From Roseiarcus sp050012775 (GTDB lineage Bacteria; Pseudomonadota; Alphaproteobacteria; Rhizobiales; Beijerinckiaceae): DNA of 64,000 bases. Positions 36,794-44,260 of the stretch are shown piece after piece. Position numbers and translations under genes: made by a program. Positions within the stretch are counted from its first letter, which is position 1. Each line of letters starts with the position of its first letter. Where the stretch lies: contig JBEKGN010000020.1 of NCBI GenBank assembly GCA_050012775.1, forward strand, positions 22,551-86,550, in the 5' to 3' direction. The notes below the pieces were generated by a model. The model saw nothing but the letters and a program-made list of their open reading frames with translations. It was not told where the DNA came from and ran no database searches.

Positions 36794-36876
36794 CCAGTTC
36801 TGCGATCAAACCAGAAAACTCCGAATGCCGGGCGGAGGTGCAAGGATTCCCGGTTACAATGGGAGGAAATTCGATC

Positions 36877-38109
36877 ATGCGCATAAGACAATTTTTCACG
36901 GGGGCGCTGGTTGCCGGCGTCATTGGATTGGGGTCGATGGCCGCCCTTTTGGCCTGCTCGCCGCAGGCCGAGGCTCAGACGAAGAAATTCAAAATCTATT
37001 TGAGCCTCAGCTACAGCGGCAATTCCTGGCAGAGCGAGGCCGCCAACATCGTAAAGGCCTTGGCGGCGACCCCGCCATACGATCAGACGGTCGAACTCAC
37101 GGAGGTGATTTCCGGCACCGAGGTGCAGGCGCAGATCTCGGCCTATGAGAGCATGATCTCGAACGGCGCCGACGGCATCATAAGCTTTCCGGTGTCGCCC
37201 ACGGGTCTGAACCGCACCGTCAAGCGCGGATGCGACAAGGGTGTGCTGTTCTTCATGTATGACGCGACGGTGACGGAACCCTGCGCGTACAATGTGAGCT
37301 ACATCACGGCAGGCTTCGGCGAGAACACCGCGCAGGCCTTGGTCAATGCACTCGGCGGCAAGGGCAAGATTTTCCTCAGCCGTGGCGTGCCCGGCAACTC
37401 GGTCGACAAGCGCCACACCGATGGCGCGATGGCGATCTTCAAGAAATATCCAGGCATCCAGGTCGTCGCCGAATATTACGGCATGTGGGACGATCAGACG
37501 ACGCAGTCGGAGACCGCCAAGGCGCTGGCCGCACATCCCGACGTTGACGGCATCTGGGCGCAAGCCGGCGAGGACGGCGCCTTGAAGGCCTTGATGGCGA
37601 CGGGACATGATAAGCTTGTGCCGATGACTGGCGAGAACTCGAACGGCTTCCGTCTGGCGCTCGCCGATCCGGCCATGCAGAAGCGCGGACTTAAAGGGGT
37701 TTCCTCGGGCTCGCCGCCAGCGACTGCGGGCTACGCCTTCAAGCTGATGATGGAAATCCTTACGAAGAAGCGCACCCTCGAAAATCACAATGTCGAATAT
37801 CCGTTGCCGTGGGTGCCGGCTGACAAGGTCGATCCATGCAAGGGCGATTTGTTCGAGAATGGCTGCAACGTCTTTCCCGCCGGCAAGGTGCCGGATTCCT
37901 TCGTGACCGAAGTCTTCGAGCCGAAACTCCTGCCGGAGCTTTCGTTGGTGACCGCTCTGGAAGGCAAGCCGACTCCGGGAGCGACGATTCAGGCGCTGCC
38001 GGCTGAGGTCAAGGCCGCCACCGACGAGCCGGGCATCAATTGCCAGAAGTGCACGCCGCCGAAGGACCTCTACCATCTCAGCAAAGTTGAAGCGACCGTC
38101 GCTCCGTGA
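36877..38109 (+). CDS. Sugar-type ABC substrate-binding protein (second system)
   Basis: A 410-residue secreted protein. The ATG at 36877 follows GGGAGGA and begins a signal sequence (MRIRQFFTGALVAGVIGLGS, hydrophobic to about residue 27, cleavage near AEA-QT). The mature fold is type I periplasmic binding: FKIYLSLSYSGNSWQSEAAN, SNGADGIISFPVSPTGLNRT, FFMYDATVTEPCAYNVSYI, GMWDDQTTQSETAKALAAH and VDGIWAQAGEDGALKALMA. It is longer than usual, with a Cys-containing C-terminal extension. An upstream ATG at 36790 overlaps the permease stop but has no signal peptide. Confidence 0.9.
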   Translation: MRIRQFFTGALVAGVIGLGSMAALLACSPQAEAQTKKFKIYLSLSYSGNSWQSEAANIVKALAATPPYDQTVELTEVISGTEVQAQISAYESMISNGADGIISFPVSPTGLNRTVKRGCDKGVLFFMYDATVTEPCAYNVSYITAGFGENTAQALVNALGGKGKIFLSRGVPGNSVDKRHTDGAMAIFKKYPGIQVVAEYYGMWDDQTTQSETAKALAAHPDVDGIWAQAGEDGALKALMATGHDKLVPMTGENSNGFRLALADPAMQKRGLKGVSSGSPPATAGYAFKLMMEILTKKRTLENHNVEYPLPWVPADKVDPCKGDLFENGCNVFPAGKVPDSFVTEVFEPKLLPELSLVTALEGKPTPGATIQALPAEVKAATDEPGINCQKCTPPKDLYHLSKVEATVAP

Positions 38110-38118
38110 CATCGAAAT

Positions 38119-38142
38119 CCGGCCGGCGGTCCCGCCGGCCGG
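38119..38142. repeat. Perfect 11-bp stem-loop after the binding-protein gene
   Basis: CCGGCCGGCGG-TC-CCGCCGGCCGG, 9 bases after the binding-protein stop and 45 bases before the HisD-like ATG. No T tract follows, so it is more like an mRNA-stabilising or partial-attenuation hairpin than a full terminator. Confidence 0.7.
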
Positions 38143-38187
38143 ACGCCATCGAAGGCGCGTCCGGCAAACAACAGGAGCCGCATCCAG

Positions 38188-39477
38188 ATGATCAGGGTTT
38201 TGAAACAGGGCGTCAGCGAGGCTGATGCGCAAACTGCGGACCGGAGCGTAAAGGCCACGGTCGAAGCCATACTCGACGATGTTGCCGCACGCGGCGAAGC
38301 TGCGGTGCGGGAGCTTTCCACGAGGCTCGACAAATGGTCTCCCCCGAACTTTCGTCTCGCGCCATCGGAGATCGACGCGCTGATCGGGAGCCTGCCGGAA
38401 CAGACGGTCACCGATATCCGTTTCGCCCAAGCGCAGATCCGGAAATTTGCGGAGGCGCAGTTGTCGACGATCCGCGATATCGATATCGAAACGATCCCCG
38501 GAGTTCGGCTGGGACAAAAGAACATCCCGGTCGCGAGCGTCGGCTGCTATGTCCCTGGGGGGCGCTATCCGATGGTCGCCTCCGCCCATATGAGCGTATT
38601 GACCGCGAAGGTCGCAGGCGTGAAGCGGGTTATCGCCTGCACGCCGCCGCTCGGCGGCAAGCCGCCTGCCGCGACGATCGCCGCAATGGCGATGGCGGGC
38701 GCAGATGAGATCTACGTGCTTGGCGGCGTTCAGGCGGTCGCGGCCATGGCGTTGGGCGCGGGATCGATTGGCCCGGTCGATATGCTGGTCGGGCCAGGTA
38801 ATGCCTATGTGGCCGAAGCGAAACGTCAGCTTTTCGGCCGCGTCGGCATCGATTTGCTTGCCGGACCGACCGAGACGCTTATCGTGGCGGACGATAGCGC
38901 GGACGTGGAAATGTGCGCCACCGATCTCCTCGGCCAGGCCGAGCATGGGCCGACTTCGCCGGCGGTCCTTCTGACGACTTCGGCCAAGCTCGCCGACCAG
39001 ATCGAGGGCGAGGTTCAGCGACAACTGAAGAGCTTGCCCACCGCCGATGTGGCGAGCGTCGCTTGGCGCGACTACGGGCAAGTGATCCTCTGCGATACCG
39101 ACGAGGAACTGCTGTCGGAGGCTGACCGGATCGCCTCCGAACATGTCCAGATCCTGACCCGCGATCCGCATTGGTTTCGCGACCGGATGACCAATTACGG
39201 CTCGCTCTTTCTCGGCAAGCAGACCAACGTCGCCTATGGCGACAAGGTGATCGGCACCAACCACACTCTGCCGACCAAGAAGGCGGCGAGGTACACGGGC
39301 GGCCTCTGGGTCGGCAAATTCATCAAGACGGTAACCTGGCAGGAGTGTACCGAAGAGGCGAGCGTCGTGATCGGCGAATATTGTTCCCGCCTTTGCCTCA
39401 TCGAGAATTTCTCGGCGCACAAGCAGCAGGCGGATCTGCGCGTCCGTCGCTATTCCGGACGAAACGCGGCAGAATGA
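38188..39477 (+). CDS. HisD-like NAD-dependent dehydrogenase in a catabolic operon
   Basis: A 429-residue member of the histidinol dehydrogenase family: VASVGCYVPGGRYPMVASA, IACTPPLGGKPPAATIAAMA, GPGNAYVAEAKRQLFG, DLLAGPTETLIVADDSAD, LGQAEHGPTSPAVLLTTS and GTNHTLPTKKAARYTGGLWV. Metal-site Gln, His, Asp and His positions appear kept. The setting in a sugar-importer operon with LacI, without other his genes, suggests a catabolic paralogue oxidising an alcohol; known examples include HpsN for dihydroxypropanesulfonate. The substrate here is open. An AGGAG site precedes the ATG. Confidence 0.87.
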   Translation: MIRVLKQGVSEADAQTADRSVKATVEAILDDVAARGEAAVRELSTRLDKWSPPNFRLAPSEIDALIGSLPEQTVTDIRFAQAQIRKFAEAQLSTIRDIDIETIPGVRLGQKNIPVASVGCYVPGGRYPMVASAHMSVLTAKVAGVKRVIACTPPLGGKPPAATIAAMAMAGADEIYVLGGVQAVAAMALGAGSIGPVDMLVGPGNAYVAEAKRQLFGRVGIDLLAGPTETLIVADDSADVEMCATDLLGQAEHGPTSPAVLLTTSAKLADQIEGEVQRQLKSLPTADVASVAWRDYGQVILCDTDEELLSEADRIASEHVQILTRDPHWFRDRMTNYGSLFLGKQTNVAYGDKVIGTNHTLPTKKAARYTGGLWVGKFIKTVTWQECTEEASVVIGEYCSRLCLIENFSAHKQQADLRVRRYSGRNAAE

Positions 39478-39494
39478 CGGCAAGGGAGTGAACG

Positions 39495-40547
39495 GTGTCC
39501 GCGATGGAATCCGAGAGCGAGATTGGCCATGGGCGGCGAGGGCCGCCCGTAACGGCGCGCGACGTCGCGCAAGCGCTTGGTATCTCCCAATCTTCGGTAT
39601 CGCGCGCCTTCACGCCGGATGCCTCGATTTCGCCGGCGATGCGGTCGAAAGTCGTGCAGGAGGCCGACCGGCTCGGATACAAACCCAACGCCATCGCTCG
39701 CAGCCTGATCACTCGGCGCACCAACATCGTCGGTATCGTCATGGCGAATCTCACCAATCCGTTCTACCCGGAAGTGTTGGAGCAACTCACGATGCGCCTT
39801 CAAACGACGGGCCGCCAGACGCTGCTTTTCAACGTGCCGCCTGGCAAGGATGTCGATGACGTAATGCCGCTGTTGTTGCAATACCAAGTCGACGCGGTGG
39901 TCATCACATCTGCAACGGTTTCATCCGCCATGGCGCGCACCTGCGCGGAGCGCGGCACGCCGGTCGTTCTCTTCAATCGCTACGTCCCCGGCGCGGCCGT
40001 CGCGGCCGTCGCTTGCGACAACGTTGAGGGCGGCCGCGCCGCTGCCCAACACCTGACTCGTCTGGGCCACGCCAGGCCTGCGTTCGTTGCGGGAAGGACC
40101 GATACGACGACCAATCTCGATCGCGAGCGCGGCTTCGTCGAGCAATTGAACGATCTCGGCGTCGCGTTGCACGCCCGCGACGGCGGCGATGACTATACTT
40201 ACGAATCGGGCTACGCGGCCGCATCGAGGCTGATTCGTCGGCCGGATCCGCCCGACGCCATCTTTTTCGCCAATGACATCCTGGCCATCGGGGGCATCGA
40301 CGCCTTGCGCGAGGCGGGCGTGCGCGTCCCCGACGATATCTCGATCATCGGATTCGACAATATTCCTGTCGCAGGCTGGGCGCCTTACAGTCTGACGACC
40401 CTGCGCCAGCCTGTCCACCAAATGGTCGAGCTTACAGCCGAACTGCTTGAGCGCGCGGCGCTCGGTGTTTTCCCTGATCCTGCCCCCCATTTCGTGCCCG
40501 CCGTCCTCATTGAACGGCGCTCGACCGGCCCCAGGCGGCCCCAATGA
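39495..40547 (+). CDS. LacI family transcriptional regulator
   Basis: A 350-residue repressor-type regulator with N-terminal helix-turn-helix VTARDVAQALGISQSSVSRA, hinge PNAIARSLITRRTNIVGIV and a periplasmic-binding-like effector domain (NPFYPEVLEQL, VVLFNRYVPG, GRAAAQHLTRLGH, FFANDILAIGGIDAL, IIGFDNIPVAGW). The start is GTG 39495 with GGGAG upstream; ATG 39504 is an alternative. It probably controls its own operon through the palindromes at 31344-31383. Confidence 0.92.
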   Translation: MSAMESESEIGHGRRGPPVTARDVAQALGISQSSVSRAFTPDASISPAMRSKVVQEADRLGYKPNAIARSLITRRTNIVGIVMANLTNPFYPEVLEQLTMRLQTTGRQTLLFNVPPGKDVDDVMPLLLQYQVDAVVITSATVSSAMARTCAERGTPVVLFNRYVPGAAVAAVACDNVEGGRAAAQHLTRLGHARPAFVAGRTDTTTNLDRERGFVEQLNDLGVALHARDGGDDYTYESGYAAASRLIRRPDPPDAIFFANDILAIGGIDALREAGVRVPDDISIIGFDNIPVAGWAPYSLTTLRQPVHQMVELTAELLERAALGVFPDPAPHFVPAVLIERRSTGPRRPQ

Positions 40548-41134
40548 GACGCTTCGACCCACCCGCGCCGCTCTTGTGCGTTGAGCCGTCAGCCGATGTG
40601 GCGGCGGCGGGTCCGGCAGGCGACGCCGTGTCCGACCTGCTGGATGCGGAAATCGATTCTCTAACGATTGCTTACGTCGCCAGGGCTCAGCCGGCTTTCG
40701 ATCTTTTGAAACAAGCGGAAGGCCAGCTTGCCGGTTTGCTGGTGCTCGCGGCGGCCGGGAGCCGATCGGCGGCTCCAGATCATCCGATGCTCGCCGCGGC
40801 GCGCGCGGCTTTCAAAGAGGGTCTGGAGCTGTTGCGCCTGTCGCATCCCTCGCCGCGCGGCCGCCACCACCATCATCATCTTACCGAGGCGGCCACCTTG
40901 ATCGCGCTTGCACTCGATCACGTTGAGGTTGGCTTGCGCTGGCTCGGCGAGGGGACACGCGACACCGAACCCTCGATCGGGCCGTTGAAGGCGGCGCATC
41001 GACATCTGCAGTGGGCGGCGGGGACGCTGCCCGGTTTCGAGATCGTTGCTTTCGAACAAGGCTGTTGTGCGGCCCATCCAGCGGTTCAAGGGATCACTAA
41101 ACAGCGCCGCACGATCGAATGCAAACAACAATAG
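40544..41134 (+). CDS. Hypothetical protein, probably helical
   Basis: A 196-residue protein I do not recognise. It is Ala/Leu rich, probably all-helical, with a His run (GRHHHHHLTEAA, about residue 106) that could bind metal, and an acidic N-terminal half. Its ATG overlaps the LacI stop (ATGA), and it ends 10 bases before the MBL-fold gene, so it belongs to the operon. No signal peptide or membrane helix. Confidence 0.6.
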   Translation: MRRFDPPAPLLCVEPSADVAAAGPAGDAVSDLLDAEIDSLTIAYVARAQPAFDLLKQAEGQLAGLLVLAAAGSRSAAPDHPMLAAARAAFKEGLELLRLSHPSPRGRHHHHHLTEAATLIALALDHVEVGLRWLGEGTRDTEPSIGPLKAAHRHLQWAAGTLPGFEIVAFEQGCCAAHPAVQGITKQRRTIECKQQ

Positions 41135-41144
41135 GGAGGGGACC

Positions 41145-42023
41145 GTGACCGATTATTCGATTTGGGTGCTCGAGTACAGCTACGTCAAGAATTATCACCT
41201 CAGCGGCATCATCTACGGTGCTCACAATCAAGGCTACAAAAAGCTTCCCTATTGCTATGTCTTGATTAAAGGCAAGGGGCAGGCGGCGTTGGTCGACGTC
41301 GGTTATAACCACAAGGACTATGGGAAGACGATGGCCGACAATTTCGGCGTGGAGAACTGGCGTTCGCCAAAAGACGTGCTGGCCGAATGCGGGGTAGCGC
41401 CCGATCAGATTTCCAGCGTGTTCATCACCCATGCTCATTTCGACCACATGGGCGGCACAGATGATTTCCCGAAGGCGACGTTCTACATTCAAGAGCGCGA
41501 ACTCTCGAAATGGGTTTGGGCGATGTCGCTCGACCGCAAGTTCCGCTGGCTGATGCTCGCGACCGATCCGGGCGACGTCATGCGCGCCGTCGATCTTGCG
41601 CGCCAGGGCAGACTCGTGTGCGTCGACGGCGACCGGGAAAATGTGCTGCCAGGCATCGACATCCACGCGGCGCCGGATACCCATACCTGGGGATCGATGT
41701 ACATCACCGTGCGCAACGACGGAGAGAATGCTAGCGGGAATGCCTGGGTGCTTGCCGGAGATCTCCTGTATTCATTTGAGAATATCCGCGGCTATGACGC
41801 GGCCGACCCGCAATACCTCCCCGTCGGTCTAGCGGTCGGCAGCCAGACCAATCTTCTGCTCGCGACGGACCAGATGGTGAAATCCGTAAAAGGCGACGTT
41901 CGCCGCGTGATCCCGATCCACGAGGAGGGCCTCAAGGACGCCTTTCCATCGAGGATCACGAAAGCTGGCCTCCGCATAACGGAATTGTGCCTCGCGGACG
42001 GTGAATCGAGCCGCGTTCGCTGA
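41145..42023 (+). CDS. Metallo-beta-lactamase-fold hydrolase (lactonase-like)
   Basis: A 292-residue protein with the metal motif THAHFDHMGG (HxHxDH, about residues 94-103), the later metal-ligand region DTHTWGSMYI and the terminal VIPIHEEGLKDAF. The general pattern fits the N-acyl-homoserine-lactonase/lactonase-like subgroup. The GTG start at 41145 has GGGAGGGG 5 bases upstream. Last gene of the operon; in this context a sugar or polyol lactone is a likelier substrate than a quorum signal, but this is inference. Confidence 0.85.
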   Translation: MTDYSIWVLEYSYVKNYHLSGIIYGAHNQGYKKLPYCYVLIKGKGQAALVDVGYNHKDYGKTMADNFGVENWRSPKDVLAECGVAPDQISSVFITHAHFDHMGGTDDFPKATFYIQERELSKWVWAMSLDRKFRWLMLATDPGDVMRAVDLARQGRLVCVDGDRENVLPGIDIHAAPDTHTWGSMYITVRNDGENASGNAWVLAGDLLYSFENIRGYDAADPQYLPVGLAVGSQTNLLLATDQMVKSVKGDVRRVIPIHEEGLKDAFPSRITKAGLRITELCLADGESSRVR

Positions 42024-42338
42024 CGTTTCTTTTGCGTTCAATCGCGATCCCGCCCAGCGCCTATACATGTCGTTTATTATTCGGGTTAATTCGCCTCCTG
42101 TGCGGGGTCACGCTTCGGAGGAAGCGTGACCCCGCACAGGGTGGTGAATTGCTCGTCGATTTCTTCGCGCTTCGCAATGAGCGCCGTGATGACGTTCGCT
42201 GTCTGTGAATCGCGTGTGGACGCCCCGCTGGATGCTAGGGGTTTTTCTTTGGGCTCACGCATGTGGTCAGGCGCTTTTGTGTGTCCGGCCTCATAGTGCG
42301 GCAGTTCACACGCCTCGCGCCCCGGGGAGGACCGGCAC
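42024..42338. other. Intergenic region with a long inverted repeat
   Basis: 315 bases between the MBL-fold gene and the truncated amidase. The main feature is the 44-nt inverted repeat at 42097-42140. A minus-strand open frame across the rest (QTANVITALIAKREEIDEQF) looks protein-like but lacks a recognised family, so I do not call it a gene. Confidence 0.5.
42097..42140. repeat. Perfect 20-bp inverted repeat with 4-nt loop
   Basis: Arms begin CCTGTGCGGGG and end CCCCGCACAGG around a GGAG loop. Imperfect pairing continues outward (AATTCGCC against GGTGAATT), making arms of about 33 nt. No T tract follows on either side. It could be an operon-end hairpin or two abutted inverted ends of a mobile element. 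Confidence 0.8.
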
Positions 42339-42955
42339 TTGACGTTAGATTTTCCGAGTTTCGACATCGGCGGCCGTTCCGCGTTGCAGCTCAGCGCGCT
42401 GACGAGTTCCGGTCTTGTGTCGGCCGAAGAGGTCGCGGAGCGGACTCTCGCGGCGATCGCAAACTGTGAGGACCAGGCAATCTTCACGCGACTGACCGCC
42501 TGGCGTGCGCGGACCGAGGCGCGCGCCGCGAGCGAGCGATTGCGCGAAGGACGCCCGGTCAGTATCCTCGACGGCGTTCCTATCGTATGGAAGGACTTGT
42601 TCGATCTGGAAGGCATTACGACAACGGCGGGGTCGCGCGTGCTTGAAGGCAACGCTCCCGCCAGTATCGACGCCGCGGTCGTTTCACGGCTGAAAGCCGC
42701 CGGCATGGTCTGCGTTGGCAGCGCCAATATGACGGAATTCGCTTATTCGGGAATTGGCCTCAATCCGCACTATGGGACGCCGCGAAATCCTCACGGGCGC
42801 GCGGAAGCGAGGGTTCCCGGCGGCTCGTCATCCGGGTCCGCCGTCGTCGTCGCGCGCGGGCTGGCGCCGGTGGCCATCGGCACCGACACGGGCGGGTCCG
42901 TGCGCATCCCTGCCGCGTTCAATGGAATCATCGGCTATAAAGTTTCCACCGATCG
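42339..42955 (+). pseudogene. Amidase-signature enzyme, truncated by IS copy 2
   Basis: About 205 residues of an amidase (GatA/allophanate-hydrolase-like): GVPIVWKDLFDLEGITTTAG (catalytic Lys), GSANMTEFAYSGIGLNPHYG, VPGGSSSGSAVVVARG (cis-Ser) and IGTDTGGSVRIPAAFNGIIG (nucleophile Ser). Full amidases have 420-600 residues; here similarity ends around KVSTDR and the reading enters IS sequence, terminating at 43019. The start is TTG 42339 after GGGGAGGACC. All three catalytic residues remain but the C-terminal substrate half is missing. Confidence 0.85.
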
Positions 42956-43469
42956 CTCGTCATTCCCGCGGCGGCCAGTTCATCGCCCATGTGAAGGCGC
43001 CGCCGGGCAACCCCTATGACGGCCACACGCTCGCCGCCGTGATCCCCGAGATCGAGGCCCAGATCGGCGCCAATCTCGAGCGCGTCGTCGTCGATCGCGG
43101 CTATCTCAGCGCGATGCGGAGCATCGTCGCGACGGCCACAACGCCCCGATCGAGCACCGGTTCAAGGTCTACATCTCCGGCCAGAAACGGCGCGTCACCG
43201 CGGCGATCGAACGCGAGCTGCGCCGCCGCTCCGCGGTCGAGCCGTGCATCGGCCATCTCAAATCCGAGCACCGCATGGGCCGCAACCGCCTCGCCCACGC
43301 TGCCGGCGACGCCGCCAACGTCGTCCTCGCCGCCGCCGGCTATGACTTCCGCCGATTGCTGGTCTGGCTGAGGCTACTCTTTCGCGTCTGGCTCGCCGCC
43401 CTCATCGCCACCGCCAAACCGCCCTTCAATCGGACCGCCCTCGCGTAATCGGCGTTCTTCACGGACGAC
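42955..43469 (+). mobile_element. 3' fragment of a second IS5-like copy with decayed transposase
   Basis: From about 42955 the sequence matches the 3' third of the transposase at 13394 in opposite orientation (RGGQFIAHVKAPPGNPYDGH, VVVDRGY, then in another frame EHRFKVYISGQKRRVT, AVEPCIGHLKSEHRMGRN, ending RTALA). The IS right end is intact (GTCGTCCGTGAAGAACGCCG on the minus strand, ending 43469), the left two thirds are missing. A palindromic insert at about 43105-43133 shifts the frame. The element lies between the amidase remnant and the right attachment repeat. Confidence 0.87.
43105..43133. repeat. Palindromic insert in the second IS copy
   Basis: Compared with IS copy 1 (GGCTAT-CGCGG-CCACAAC), copy 2 has a net 26 extra bases containing CGATGC-GGA-GCATCG. 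The core ATGCGGAGCAT equals that of the insert at 14567-14594, and the preceding CTC is also shared. The exact insertion edges are ambiguous by a few bases. Confidence 0.65.
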
Positions 43470-43533
43470 TCCGTATTCGCCCCGGCCGAGGGAGTTGGAG
43501 CGAACCACCAACTCTCCATATTTTCAGAGGGTT

Positions 43534-43582
43534 GATGGTGGGCGCTAGAGGGATTGAACCTCTGACCCCTTCCATGTCAAGG
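43534..43582. repeat. Right attachment repeat within tRNA-Val
   Basis: Matches 10141-10189 apart from one base. It covers CCA, acceptor 3' strand, T arm, variable loop and anticodon arm of the intact tRNA. It marks the right junction of the island. Confidence 0.9.
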
Positions 43583-43610
43583 AAGTGCTCTACCGCTGAG
43601 CTAAGCGCCC
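43536..43610 (-). tRNA. tRNA-Val (anticodon GAC), CCA encoded
   Basis: Read on the minus strand it begins GGGCGCTTAGCTCAGCGGTA and folds normally: acceptor GGGCGCT/AGCGCCC, D stem GCTC/GAGC, anticodon stem CTTCC/GGAAG around TTGACAT (anticodon GAC), T stem AGAGG/CCTCT around TTCAATC, discriminator A and CCA. 75 nt. It is the integration target of the island to its left. Confidence 0.97.
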
Positions 43611-43727
43611 AACTCCATCGGGCCTCGTCAAGAGGCCTCGCGACCGCGAGTGCGGCGGGGTATAAACAATCGTTCCGCCGCGCGCAATGGCGTTTTCTCT
43701 CGAAGAGATTGGAGCGACGGCCCGGCG

Positions 43728-44234
43728 ATGGTTCCCAATCTGACGCTTCGGCCGGCCACGCTGGCCGACTTGCACGCGATCATGGCGATCGAGCGGACGC
43801 CCGGTTTCGAGCGTTTCGTCGGACGCTCGCCGGAAGCCGAGCATCGCGCCATGATGGCGTCGTCGAACCACGCGTATTTCATCGGCGAGGCGGCCGACGG
43901 CGCGATTGCGGCGTTCGCCATTCTCAGGGATCTGGAGGACCCGCACGGCAATGTCTATTTGAAGAGAATCGCCGTCTCCCGGCCGGACGAGGGCGTCGGC
44001 GCCGCGTTTTTCGGTCTCGTCGTCGCGTGGGCCTTCACCCATACCGCCGCGCATCGCTTCTGGCTCGACTGTTTCGCGCATAACGCACGCGCGCAAAGGG
44101 TCTATGAGAAGCTCGGTTTTTCCCGCGACGGCGTGCTGCGGCAGGCGTACCGCGCTCCGGACGGAAGCCGTCTGGATCTGACGATGATGGCGCTCACGCG
44201 GCCGCAATGGGCGGCGAGGGCGGACGGGGCGTGA
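43728..44234 (+). CDS. GNAT family N-acetyltransferase
   Basis: A 168-residue acetyltransferase: LTLRPATLADLHAIMAIERT at the N-terminus, FIGEAADGAIAAFAILRD, the acetyl-CoA region LKRIAVSRPDEGVGAAFFGL and the C-terminal FAHNARAQRVYEKLGFSRDG. It resembles the RimJ/RimL type in layout. The start ATG 43728 follows GGAG at a distance; a longer reading lacks motifs. First gene to the right of the tRNA; substrate unknown. Confidence 0.85.
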   Translation: MVPNLTLRPATLADLHAIMAIERTPGFERFVGRSPEAEHRAMMASSNHAYFIGEAADGAIAAFAILRDLEDPHGNVYLKRIAVSRPDEGVGAAFFGLVVAWAFTHTAAHRFWLDCFAHNARAQRVYEKLGFSRDGVLRQAYRAPDGSRLDLTMMALTRPQWAARADGA

Positions 44235-44260
44235 GCACCCGCTCCCGGGGGAGCAGCCTC

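Larger units (their letters stand above)
10141..43582. mobile_element. 33.4-kb genomic island integrated at a tRNA-Val gene
   Basis: The interval is bounded by direct repeats of 49 bp (10141-10189 and 43534-43582) differing at one base, equal to the 3' two thirds of tRNA-Val(GAC) plus CCA and two flanking bases. The intact tRNA remains at the right end. Inside are IS copies, truncated genes, a bkd operon and two sugar-type ABC importer clusters, flanked outside by housekeeping genes. tRNA 3'-end duplication is the signature of tyrosine-recombinase elements, but no integrase, excisionase or conjugation gene was found, so it is probably a decayed or integrase-deleted element. Codon use inside looks less GC-extreme than outside by eye; not computed. 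Confidence 0.85.

Noticed and set aside
38188..39477. Histidine biosynthesis hisD
   Set aside because: Same family, but the gene lies in an importer operon with LacI and no other his genes, so a catabolic paralogue is likelier.
41145..42023. Quorum-quenching AHL lactonase
   Set aside because: The fold and HxHxDH motif fit, but the operon context points to carbohydrate or polyol metabolism; no quorum genes nearby.
42086..42259. Minus-strand frame with protein-like residues (VITALIAKREEIDEQF)
   Set aside because: It crosses the large inverted repeat, and no family or credible start was recognised; left as intergenic.
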